Source: Paramyrothecium sp. XJ0827 (taxonomy: Eukaryota; Ascomycota; Sordariomycetes; Hypocreales; Stachybotryaceae). From it: DNA of 64,000 nucleotides. A model generated the notes under the pieces. It had not been told where the DNA came from, made no database searches, and was given only the letters and a program-made list of their open reading frames with translations. The stretch lies in assembly GCA_020881915.1 (NCBI GenBank), contig JAJFPB010000001.1, positions 6,386,001 through 6,450,000 of the forward strand, read 5' to 3'. Shown here piece by piece: positions 1 to 9,790 of this stretch (within the stretch, counting starts at the first letter, position 1; every line of letters starts with the position of its first letter). The position numbers and the translations under genes were made by a program.

Positions 1-92
1 CACACCTTTACTTCGGACCAAACGACGAAAGAATCTTCAACTTCGAGAATAACAGACACTTAAATTTCTCGAAATACTTGTAACATCTACAC

Positions 93-1959
93 TTAATACA
101 TATACCTCCAAGTCAAAGCCTTGTCGCCTTGGGCAGACAGCTCTGCCTCCGAAACAAGATCCGCTTCTCCCGCAGCCACTTTCCTCTCACGATGCTTATT
201 GATGCGGCTATAGCCCAAGATGAGAATGCCTCCTGCGATGATTCCCGCGCAGATGAAGCCAAGCTCCAACGCATGCCCGAGAACGTATCTGGGGCTATCG
301 CGCTGTCGGTAGAAGTTGGAAGCCATCGCCTGGAGATGTGTTAGTATAGGAATGAATGGGGTACTAGATGCCACACTTACTCCGCCAAGATTGCCGACAC
401 CAATTTGGATAGCCATGCCGACGCTTCGCTTGTAGCTCCCGGCGAGATTGTTTGCGAGCCACGTAATAACACCAGGAAATGCCGGGTAGATGGCACACGT
501 TGCGATGAATACACCAGCATACACAACCTTGGGGTTTGAGCTTGCAATACACCTGTTGAATTGAAGTTAGCGGAAACTTAACGACACACATGGAGACAGA
601 GACCCACATCGAGAAGCCAATGACCATAATAAAGAGAGGTGGAATGACGAAAAGGCTTCGTCTTCCCACACGGTCGGATGCCCAGGCGACCAGCACTGCC
701 AGTATGGCAGCCGTCACGTAAATTGGAATGGTCAAGAGCTGCGCCCTGCTGGATGTATACCCGAGATTTCGGATGATAGTAGGCAAGAAGAGACTGATGC
801 CGTAGAGAGGGCAGACGATAGCCCAGTAGACAAAGATGTTCACCCAGATCTGCCAGTCTCTAAAGGCACTCCAGACATAGCTCCAGCTGAACTCTGGTGC
901 CTCAGCCACCTTTCTGTCAATGGACTGATGTCCCCGGCTGACTGAGCCTTGATACTTGAGCCGGAAAACAACAAAGGCACGCTCCTCTTCGGTGAGGAAA
1001 CTGGCGGTTTCGGGAAAGTCGTACAGGGCAAAGAAGGCCATGATGGCCACCAGCACGGTTACGATTCCCTCGAGAATGAAGATCCAGCGCCACCCCTCAA
1101 GGCCCCCGACGCCGTCCATTTTAGCAATGCCGAAGGCGAGGAGGCCACTGAAGGCGCCGGCGACGGAGGCGGCGGAGAAGAACATTGCCTGGCGAAGCTG
1201 GATTTCGTGTCGGCAATACCACATAGTTAGGTAGTACTGAATACAGCCACGTTAGACACTCAAAGCTTGATTCGAGCGTTTGCTAAAGGCCGTGTGCTTA
1301 CCGCAACACCCGGGAACAATCCTGCCTCTGTGACGCCAAGGAATATGCGTGCAATCAGGAGGCCGTGGTAGTTTTGTACAATGCCCATCAGGGTCATAAC
1401 AAGCCCCCAAGCGACCATGATGCTTGGAAGCCAGATGCTGGGTCGGAGCTTCTTGAGCATGAGATTGGACGGCACTTCGAACGCGGCGTAGGTGAAGAAG
1501 AACACGGTGAGACACCAGTTGTACTGGTCGCTGGTCATGTTGAGATCTTCTTGCAAGCCTTCAATCTTTGCATTTCCGATGTTGCCACCTGTGACCAACT
1601 TGTTAGGCTCTGCAGGCGGAGCTGAATCCATTTCAGGGAGGGTACTGGGTGCTTACGATCAAGGAACGAGAGGAGATAGAGAAGCGCGAGCATCGGGATT
1701 AGGCGAATGTCCATCTGAACTAGGTATTAGTATCACGATACTTGCTGCCCGTGGTGGAAGCGTTGTCGCCTTTTCTCACCTTGCGTAGAATCTTCTTCTG
1801 ATCAAGATGGGAGAATGATTCCAAAGTCATGCCGGGATCGGAGGCGAGACCATTGAGCCCAGCATCTTTTTCTCTGTGGCCGTTCGCCAACCCATTGCCT
1901 TCAGAATTCTCCGCCTCGAAGAGGCTGGACTTATCATTGAAGGGCGGAGCGGACGCCAT
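93..1959 (-). CDS. MFS transporter, anion:cation symporter (Dal5/Tna1-like) family
   Basis: Probable plasma-membrane proton symporter for a small organic anion. Fungal members of this family carry allantoate, nicotinate, pantothenate or similar acids; the substrate here cannot be read from sequence. The start ATG at 1959 opens a hydrophilic N-terminus (MASAPPFNDKSS). A first membrane exon follows (1720-1660, MDIRLIPMLALLYLLSFLDR), then NIGNAKIEGLQEDL, the family's usual loop after helix 1. WYCRHEIQLRQAMFFSAASVAGAFSGLL and GWRWIFILEG (around 1220-1080) match the central TM4-TM5 region. LAGSYKRSVGMAIQIGVGNLGG joins MASNFYRQRDSPRYVLGHALELGF across a small intron near 330-385, also as in the family. 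Every intron tested restores frame, so the gene looks intact, at about 500 residues. Its upstream region carries three CGGAACCG sites. Family call is secure; substrate is unknown. Confidence 0.9.
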
Positions 1960-3034
1960 GACGATGATGGTGTATGTGACAGGACTTCCCTTCAAGCAAG
2001 CATTTGCCAGTGATTAAGAGTCAGGGAGATTGTCTCCAAATGATGCTGGGATGGCCGTGGTTCAAATGGAGGCAAAGTCAGGAGGAGAGATGCAGATATA
2101 TGTACCGTCACGAAGAAGTAGTGCAAGCTACTCATATCGTTCTCCTCTTTATTTCCCCACGGGGGCTTTCCCCATAAACGATCTACGCCCAAGCACGCGT
2201 TGGCGAGGTGCTAATCAGGCCCGGAACCGACTGAGCTGTTCCAAGCGTCAGTGGCTTGCAACCAACTTGCGTCTGCGGGCACCCATGCTCTGAAAACCGT
2301 TCCGCTGTCGTCTGTTTCCCCCGCATCCTATTCGCTAGCTCTTGAAGCCCACCTTAAAAGAGTTTAGGTGCTTGGGAAAGCTGGGAAGCTGTGACAAGGG
2401 TGAGCCAATCGAAATGTCGGCTTTGTTAAAGTCGATCCGTCATCGCGTGGCTCGATCGGAACCGATGACATCGGAACCGAGAACCCCAAAGGACGGCGAA
2501 GCAAGACTGCATTACATCCTCAGGAACCAATGCTTACAGTAATATGGTAAAGAACAATCTAAAGTTAGAGATACTGGGTTTACAATAGCTTTCTTGTGAC
2601 AATTCTATTGCGATTGCACGTGGTGTTCTTATGAAGAAAATCCTGGCCCTGCCTTTAACTTCTTGATGGAGGATAAAACAAAACCCGGTTCCTATGCATC
2701 AATATTCACAAGGATGATTTTTGTTAAAAACAATTTAAGAATGGTTGGCTGGACCGCGTTGAGTGCCCAGGTCACCATTGGCTCATGACAGCTAAGTGTA
2801 CAGGGAAGACGACCTTCGCTAGCATGACCAAGGTGGCATTGTTTCGTTCTTTTCTAACCCTAGGTTAGGTCTGGATGACTTTGTCTCATTATATTAGTCG
2901 TCCTGACTTCATTAAAGCTTGAGAATAGCGAATCGCGGCCGAGACACAGGGGCAGACCAAGGCTTAAAACTGAAATGTGCATAATGCAACAATAATTGTA
3001 ATGTTATTCATAGAGCCTAATGTGCACGTATGGT
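1960..3034. other. Intergenic region between MFS and peroxidase genes
   Basis: About 1.1 kb without a credible gene. It holds the MFS promoter (the MFS gene reads leftwards from 1959) and the 3' flank of the peroxidase gene. CGGAACCG occurs at 2222-2229, 2457-2464 and 2472-2479. The stretch from about 2550 to 3030 is AT-rich with no recognisable coding signal. Confidence 0.6.
2222..2479. promoter_or_regulatory. Triple CGGAACCG (CGG-N2-CCG) motif in MFS upstream region
   Basis: The octamer CGGAACCG occurs at 2222-2229, 2457-2464 and 2472-2479. The last two lie 7 bases apart and sit about 500 bp upstream of the MFS start. Inverted CGG half-sites are the usual target form of dimeric Zn2Cys6 regulators; a spacing of two is within the known range but not the commonest. 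Function is inferred only from recurrence near neighbouring genes. Confidence 0.4.
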
Positions 3035-4052
3035 CTATGCACTTTGCAGTCCCATTGCCGAGTGGAGGTCCTGGCCTGTCGGAAGCGTTGTCTCGTTTGA
3101 CTCCTTACCGGTGATTAATGAAGCAGCAGACCTGATTGCTCCTGCGACCCGGATGATTTCCTGAAGGTTTACTACCTCCTGCTTCCTAACCCAGCCCAAC
3201 TCAGTCGGTAGACGCTCATTCACTATAGTACTTTGGTTAGGAATGGTTCATGAGAGTAGTCAAACTGCAACGCAAAGGACTTACCAAAGAAGTACTCCAC
3301 CAAAGCTTTGTCAACCGTGACGTCTGTTGTGTTGCCAAAAGCAATGACTGGGGCTGCCACTTCGCCTTCGCTGAAGCGCTCAGTCGATTCGGTGAAGGTG
3401 TAAGTTGGGTTGAAGGCTTTGGAAGTAACCTGACGTGCGACCTTGCTCATAGCTAGCATGTTGGCCGTGAGCACTGGTTGGAACCAGTATTGACGGGTTT
3501 CGTCAAACACAGTCTGGTTGAAAACGTGGTTGTTACCGAAGAAGGCATCCGAGCGACTGAAGGAATGATCAGAAAGTTGAAGTGGACTCGAAAATGATGG
3601 AGCTTACCTCAGACTGGCATCGTGTTCAAGAACATTGTGGCGATTGAGGTCGTCGCTGCGTTAAGTTAGCTAACCTGTTCGAAGTCAATGCGCGGAGATG
3701 CAGTACAGTGTAAAGAAGGTTGCATTGGGCTCTGGATTGGCAATGATGGCTTGATCGAACATGATGTCGGCGAGCGCTGCATCAAAGTTAAGCGCACCGG
3801 CCATGGCACTTCTTACGGCCTCGCGCGTGATATTCCTGCCATCGTGCTGAAGATAGCCGTGGTTGGCCAGAGTATTCATCATAGGACAAGGACCCCTGAC
3901 TGTGAAGTGTCAGTAATCGCCAAACTGAATAGGGAAAGCGTCTCCATACAGTCATTTGGTGTAGGGGGATGCCACTCCGGCACAGCATCACCGGTGCCCT
4001 TCGCCAATCCCACGAAGAGGGCTGTGGAAGCGGTAAATGGCGCGAATCTCAT
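3035..4052 (-). CDS. Secreted heme-thiolate peroxidase (chloroperoxidase / unspecific peroxygenase family)
   Basis: Extracellular heme-thiolate enzyme using H2O2 to halogenate or oxygenate organic substrates. The start at 4052 gives a hydrophobic N-terminus (MRFAPFTASTALFVGLA) that could be a signal peptide. Joining the donor after 'GACT' (about 3953) to the acceptor 'CACAG' near 3906 gives FRGPCPMMNTLANHGYL, with the PCP motif whose Cys is the proximal heme ligand. Next come HDGRNITREAV and then DLNRHNVLEHDASLSRSDAFFGNN (3540-3640), carrying the EHD acid-base motif and the Ser-Asp metal site. PCP plus EHD is the short (family I) signature. A last intron (about 3223-3285) leads into NERLPTELGW. 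The expected length is about 260 residues, normal for short members. It lies tail-to-head behind the MFS gene. Reaction class is well supported; natural substrate unknown. Confidence 0.88.
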
Positions 4053-5922
4053 ATTGACGAGGATAGGATGGTAATTCGGCACAGGCGTTCAGTTGACAGG
4101 AGACGCGCTGATTTAATGAACTTGGCGTGTTTGAATATGGGAATTCACAAGTAGGCCACGACCTTTATATCTGCTCGATGGTGAAGAGTGACAACGTCAT
4201 GCCCAACTGCCGATTAGCAGAACGTTGCTACACGCAAAGCACGACTCAGTGTAGGGAAACTGGCAAATGCCGGATGAAACATGCCGTGTAATGAATGTTT
4301 TATTATTGGCTGTTGTTGATGGCTTGCTCAATTCTCCGGGAAGCCGAATGCTTGGAACTCCTTAATTATGGGCCATCCAAGTCCAAGCGATACGCGTATC
4401 GGTGCCGGCAAGACAACCGACCAATACACTCAACTGAGGAGCCTGTTTTACGTGTATCCCCCTTTGAAAATGGAGCCATGAGCGGAACATAGCAAGCTTG
4501 TATACGCGTACTTATGTGACTATTTATTGCTCATTTGCATCCGCGTAAATTGAGATGATTGATACAACCTGACGCTGCCAATACTTGGTGCGCGTAGCAA
4601 CCCATGGGCAATGAAGTCTAGTGCATTTCTTTGCTCCACTGTCAATATCGCACTTTCTTTTCGCTTGAAAATCCGAAAATAAAATATAACGAGCCCGGGA
4701 AACGGGAGTCGGGGTTGCTGTTGGCACAACACCCTGTCTCCGACCACCCGTTTCACCTGGGATTGCAACAGATGGTTATCAGCATACCTGAAAATAATAT
4801 TGTTTCGATTCTAGAGCTGAGCACCGACAAACATTCTACGACTTTCGGGGTTGTTGCGACAAAGCAGAAACTCCAATGCGAAAGGGCCCATACGATGGTC
4901 GATACAAGAGGACACAAGCCCTCTGTATCCTTCGTACACGAAAATCTCGAAACGCCGCGTCCGGGACATGAGATACGCGGCAAAACGGGTTACCACGACC
5001 CAGAATGCAGAGCCGGCTCTTTTAAAAAGCCCGAGGATTCCGAAATCCATTGCAACGAACCTTTCCAGTAGGCCTCCAGCACCTGCGACACGACTGTCTG
5101 AGTAGCCTTCACCATACGCTCTAAATGAGACAGCTTGACTACAAGATGTTCCTACGTGAGCCTAGGGAAAGGAGAAGGAGGAGGAAGAAAACTTGGAAAG
5201 GAAGAGTGAAGAAATCTGTTGGACCAATGGGTTTCGTCTAGAGCATTCTCATGGATCTAAATGGTCGACCAACAGCATTTCCCAGTCGAGGACGACTCAG
5301 GTCTAAGCTCGATTCTAGACGCTGACATGGATGTTCTAGAACCACAAATCGCCAGGCATATATCTGTACATCCTTGAGAACCTTTCAGAGCAGCTGAGGG
5401 GTTCTGAGGCTTTGACTGAAGCGAAGCGCAACCTGAGCGACGATCTCGGAACCGATGGCCCTTGTCGTCATCGGTGGCGCCACGTCTAAGCCTAAAGCAA
5501 GGACACAGACACCACGAGGGGCCGAGTTTAGCCCATCCCTTTCGCAACTAGTCTAGTAGCTGCCAGGTTTTCATCTGATAGGCTCAAAACGGCGGGGGCT
5601 GGACACGGAACACATGGTTTGCTCAGCTTTCTGAACCAGCAACTCATCTCGACAGGCAGAGATTGGAATGCCTGCCTACCCCAGATTCAGGAATCTTTGA
5701 TCCACGAGGCGGAGCCCAATCAACGGATCACTTCCCCGCATGCAGACGCACAACGTAGACTAGGTAGTGCGGCACACTTGGCTTCGGCTGTTGTCTTCGC
5801 GTCTCCACCCCCACACTGTTCGTCCTTGCAACTCGCATCATCGCATCCGGATCCGACCACCGCCCCCTTGGAGATCCTTTTGCCTCGCTGTTGCATCCGC
5901 CTTCTCTGAAACCCGTCGTGAC
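4053..5922. other. 1.9-kb intergenic region between divergent peroxidase and regulator genes
   Basis: Shared upstream region: the peroxidase reads left from 4052 and the Zn2Cys6 regulator reads right from 5923. No credible coding exon was found on either strand; the short open frames have no family resemblance and no consistent splice logic. It contains CGGTGCCG at 4400-4407 and CGGAACCG at 5447-5454, both CGG-N2-CCG forms. Confidence 0.6.
5447..5454. promoter_or_regulatory. CGGAACCG motif upstream of Zn2Cys6 regulator
   Basis: The same octamer found three times in the MFS upstream region lies about 470 bp upstream of the regulator start at 5923. It could be an autoregulatory site. This rests on motif identity only. 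Confidence 0.35.
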
Positions 5923-8033
5923 ATGGCGGGCAGTCGCAGGATCCAATTTTCCAGTTGTGACGAGTGCCGCAGGTCCCGCGTTGCCTGCGACGCATCAGCG
6001 GCAGAGAAGACACCCGGTTCCTGCACACGATGTCGGAACCGAGATCGACCCTGCACGTTTAATGTAACAATCGCTTCCGCTGAAGCTCGGCACCAGAATG
6101 AACATGCTGACCCCGTCTTCCAGTGGCTTCGAGACAAAAATAACAGAGCGGGATCCAATAAGGGGCGTGGAGCGCGCCAAAGGCGAAGCTCATCGCATGC
6201 GCAACCCACGGGTGACGCTTCCTCGACGAGTCATGGTTTCGCAGACACGCTCTCAGTGGAAGCATTCCCAAGGGACATACAGACATTTGACCCGAACACG
6301 AGCCATTTGCAAGGTGTATCCGAGCCACCCCGCGCCTTGTCACAGTCATCCCTTACCTCACCTTATACACCAAGCAGCTCTATCTATATCCCGACCGCAG
6401 TCGCGGAGATATCGAGCCACGCTGAGTCGGAATGGCTACGGACCATCTACCAGGAGGGTTTCGAAGCTGTCTTCGGCTCATGGATGGGGAGATACAGCTG
6501 CCCGTTCCTGTGAGTAGCTCAATGTCATGTAGCCGCTGAGATACTAACTTACAAAGGTTTGGCCGGGATAATAGTGTCGAGAAGTATGTCAGCATATCTG
6601 ACCTGTGCCGTCAGCTAGATCACTGGATGATGGAGCTTGTGGACGACGGTCAGCACGTTGGCGACGACGCGAGAGCAAAAGAGGAAGAAGAACGCAAGGT
6701 TGAATCCTCTCTCCAAAGTACAATTGCAGCATTCTCAGCAAGATGGCTCTCAATCACCCCCACAGCCGGGTATAGTTCATCTGGGTACATTGATCTTGTG
6801 CAAACTCTATGGAGAAGTGCCCGAAGAGATATGCTTCGAATCATCAACAGACCTTCATATCGCTCAATGCTTTCATTATTTCTGTTCGCTCTGACACCTA
6901 TACCTTCAGGAATCAGCGAAGAAGAAGAAGTCGACGGAATCAGTGGGCAGGCTTGCGTCCATACGGCACTGCAACAAGTCCAGACCCTAAGAGCAAGGCA
7001 TAGAAACTTGCAATTCAGTGGCTCGAAAGTGTCACCTTCTGTGAAGCAGCCAACTATGGCATCAACACCAACGTCCATCGATACGTCCGGCTTTATTGAC
7101 GCGGAAAGCATTGCGTATTGGGCTGCCTTGACGTTCGATACTTCAGCATCACTCACGCTCAATGGACGGCCGCTGCTCTCGTCTGGCCTTTTTGGATTTG
7201 AACTGGAGCTACCATGGCGGCTTGTGAAAACGACTTCGAAGGTTTTTGCTGAAACGGCCCAGCAATGGCGTCTAGGCAGCGCCCACATGACGGATGAAAG
7301 GGCCAACCAGACCATCGCTGCCGCTGCGTCCTGGAAGTTACTCGGCTGGAAAGTCACGGCCATTTTCAAGGAAGCGTTGCGAGATGGTCATGATGAGTCT
7401 GAGGTGCACAAAGCCTTCGAGACTGTTCTGGAAACAGTGAGGGACTTTAGCGCCATATACAAGCAACCATTGGATGAATGCTTCAAGCGAATTCAGTTCC
7501 TCAACCAGAGGACAAAGTTACGGTGGTGTGAGTGACCCCCAAGGTCCTTTTGGCAGCTTGGATTATTAATTCATCTAGTTTCTCTTATGCTACATTATCA
7601 TCTTAGCATCCTCATGATGTCGGATGTAATTGAAGCAACTGATCGTCACGATCTTCTCGCAGAGCTCGAAAACATCAGTCGCGATGCAGAGAACACCGTG
7701 ATGAACACCTTGGCCTTTGGACTACACACAACAGTCACATTGAAACGCCATAACACAGAAAACAGCCCAGCTGCCGATGCGCCCGACGGTGGTAGTACGT
7801 TTACTGTCCCCATCATCTCCATTGATCCTTACCCCCACCACATTGTTGCGGGCGTTCAGCTGGTGCGAAAGGCCATAGATAGGGATTTCGCAACGGGGAG
7901 CATTACCGAGGAGACATTCCATGATTTGCTATCGACACTGGAGCAGACACTGGAGCATCTACCACAGTGTTCGAAGTCTGTGCAGGCTGCAAGGGTCAAA
8001 TTCTCCTCTACTTCGAGACCAACAGTGCTTTGA
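5923..8033 (+). CDS. Zn2Cys6 fungal transcription factor
   Basis: Nuclear DNA-binding regulator. The start at 5923 (MAGSRRIQFSS) runs straight into the zinc cluster CDECRRSRVAC, with CTRCRNRDRPC after a ten-residue loop, giving six Cys in the binuclear arrangement. Three exons are supported: 5923-6509, 6557-7527 and 7579-8033. Their lengths sum to 2,013 nt, an exact reading frame of 670 residues. The middle is a loosely conserved helical region, as in fungal regulators that lack a strong Fungal_trans match, and a low-complexity Ser/Thr/Pro stretch follows the zinc cluster. Flanking MFS and dehydrogenase genes share CGG-N2-CCG motifs in their upstream DNA, so this protein is a natural candidate local regulator. 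The class is secure; its targets are inference. Confidence 0.9.
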
Positions 8034-8532
8034 GGCTTAAAGACATTACAAGAATATAGTGAGAAAGACGACGAGTCTATCGAAATATCAAATCTTAAAC
8101 AAGGTTAATGCAAACATGGTTAGCAACATACCCTGCCTGCATCGAGAAAAAAAAAAGGTGATTCCCATGCAACTCTACGCTATGTTTTTACGTGAAGGGC
8201 TACTATATATTCGACTTGACGTAATGGTAAATATTATCTTTCAAGTCCTTCAATCAAATTAATGCAGTACTAGGAGGATTTCCCGCAATTATACTTGTCT
8301 AGGCAATGATGATGTCGGACAAGGATCCTGTTTGGAACATGATCAAGGTGGCGATCGCTCGGATCCGACTGGCCCACTTGCCTCATAGACCAAGCTCCGA
8401 TCGGAACCGATCGATTGGCGGTCGCATCATGTTCATTTCAATTTAAAAACATCCCAAGCAGTCCATATACCCTTTCCCCTCTGCATCTGATACAGTTCGA
8501 GTGCAGTCCATCCCTCTCGAAAACCGTGCAAG
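8034..8532. promoter_or_regulatory. Upstream region of the dehydrogenase gene with CGG-N2-CCG sites
   Basis: About 500 bp with no gene. CGGATCCG at 8360-8367 and CGGAACCG at 8402-8409 lie about 170 and 125 bp upstream of the dehydrogenase start. The 13-mer GATCGGAACCGAT at 8399-8411 also occurs exactly at 2454-2466 in the MFS upstream region. Confidence 0.45.
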
Positions 8533-9689
8533 ATGACTATCCAACCTCGAAATGCCGTCACAATTATTGGCGCGGGGACCCAGGGCCGGCGATTAGCATT
8601 CATGGTAAGACCCCCCCAGGAAATCGACCGATATTAAACGCGACATTGTTAACCAACTGATCCAGTGGTCAAGTCAAGGGGATGATGTCCATCTCGTAGA
8701 TGCTCAGCCAAAGCAACTGGAAGCCAGTTTGGATGACATCAAAGGCTTTCGCGCTGAAAGGCAGGACGACAAGTCTCGTTGGGGCCAGATAATGACATAT
8801 ACGCCTGAAAATATGGGGGCAGCACTGAAAGGCGCATGGCTAGTCGTGGAGGTGCGACAAAGTCCTTGAGTTAGCATGTCCCGTCCCTAGGTTGCTAATT
8901 TCCGCAGTGCGTCCCAGAGCGGCTGCCGCTGAAACGAAAAGTCATTGCAGAGCTGGACGAGTTGACAAACGAGGACGTTGTAATTGCGTCAAACTCTAGC
9001 AGTTATACTTGCTCGGAGATTCGCGAGAGTTTGCAGCTGAAAAACGAACGAAGGTTCCTCAGCGCGCATTCTTGCAAGTCACGAACTCTTGTCAATCTAA
9101 ACTGTTGCTAACTCACATCTTCCACGCAGACTGGCCTCCTGAAACCCCTGGTGAGCCCCAAGCCCTGCGCCTTTACGGACTTTGCTGATAACAAATGTAG
9201 AATTGGAAGTGATGGGCCACGAGGCTACTGAACCAAAATGCATCGAGATGGTAATGGATCGGAGCAAAGCTCACGGTTTCTCCCCATTCCACGTCAAGAA
9301 GCCATCCATGGGTTACATATACAACCGGTGAGATCCCACAGGTACCATCTCAGAACCCGATTGAAGTGCTGATCCATGTCGGTACTAGTATATGGGCCGC
9401 TATTAAGCGCGAGGCCCTTCTTGCAGCCTCTGAAGGCGCAGCCACGCCTGAGGAAATTGACTCAATATTCAGAGGTGTGCTGAAGACGCCAAAGGGCCCA
9501 TTTGAACTCATGGACGTCGTTGGACTTGATGTGGTTCTGGACATTGAAGAACATTATGCTGAATCGAGAGGAGACATACCCCCCGAACCAAGGGAGTACC
9601 TTCAGAAGTACATAAGTACAGGAAAACTAGGGATCAAGAGTGGTTCAGGCTTCTACAAGTACACAGACAGCAGTAATAATGGGGAATAA
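8533..9689 (+). CDS. 3-hydroxyacyl-CoA dehydrogenase-family NAD-dependent oxidoreductase (lambda-crystallin/L-gulonate/carnitine dehydrogenase-like)
   Basis: Soluble NAD-linked oxidation of a 3-hydroxy acid or its CoA ester. The start at 8533 gives MTIQPRNAVTIIGAGTQGRRLAF, a GxGxxG Rossmann motif. CVPERLPLKRKVIAELD, the SNSSS stretch and FHVKKPSMGYIYNR follow, as in the lambda-crystallin branch. IWAAIKREAL, GPFELMDVVGLDV and a GIKSGSGFYKY C-terminus complete the 3HCDH domain. Six exons fit: 8533-8604, 8666-8851, 8908-9073, 9130-9150, 9201-9327 and 9389-9689. They total 873 nt (290 residues), slightly shorter than typical 310-320. The fourth exon is only 21 nt and the intron before it begins GC (9074). 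Branch members oxidise L-gulonate or L-carnitine among others; the substrate is not resolved. Upstream CGG-N2-CCG motifs link it to the neighbouring regulator and MFS genes. Confidence 0.88.
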
Positions 9690-9790
9690 GCAAAGAAAGG
9701 ACCATCCTAGTACTTAAGGTGCCGGCCCCGCGGAATGATGACCTGGCAATCAATGTAACACTGAAACACATATCACAAATCCTGTGGCAA

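Noticed and set aside
364..524. Splitting the MFS region into several small genes
   Set aside because: All pieces align in order with one transporter once short introns are removed.
6034..6041. CGGAACCG inside the regulator coding sequence
   Set aside because: It encodes part of the zinc cluster (CRNRD) and is explained by protein conservation; not counted as a regulatory site.
9719..9790. Extension of the deaminase-like protein to 9719
   Set aside because: That codon is GTG; the first ATG in frame is 9791, and the extra residues show no conservation.
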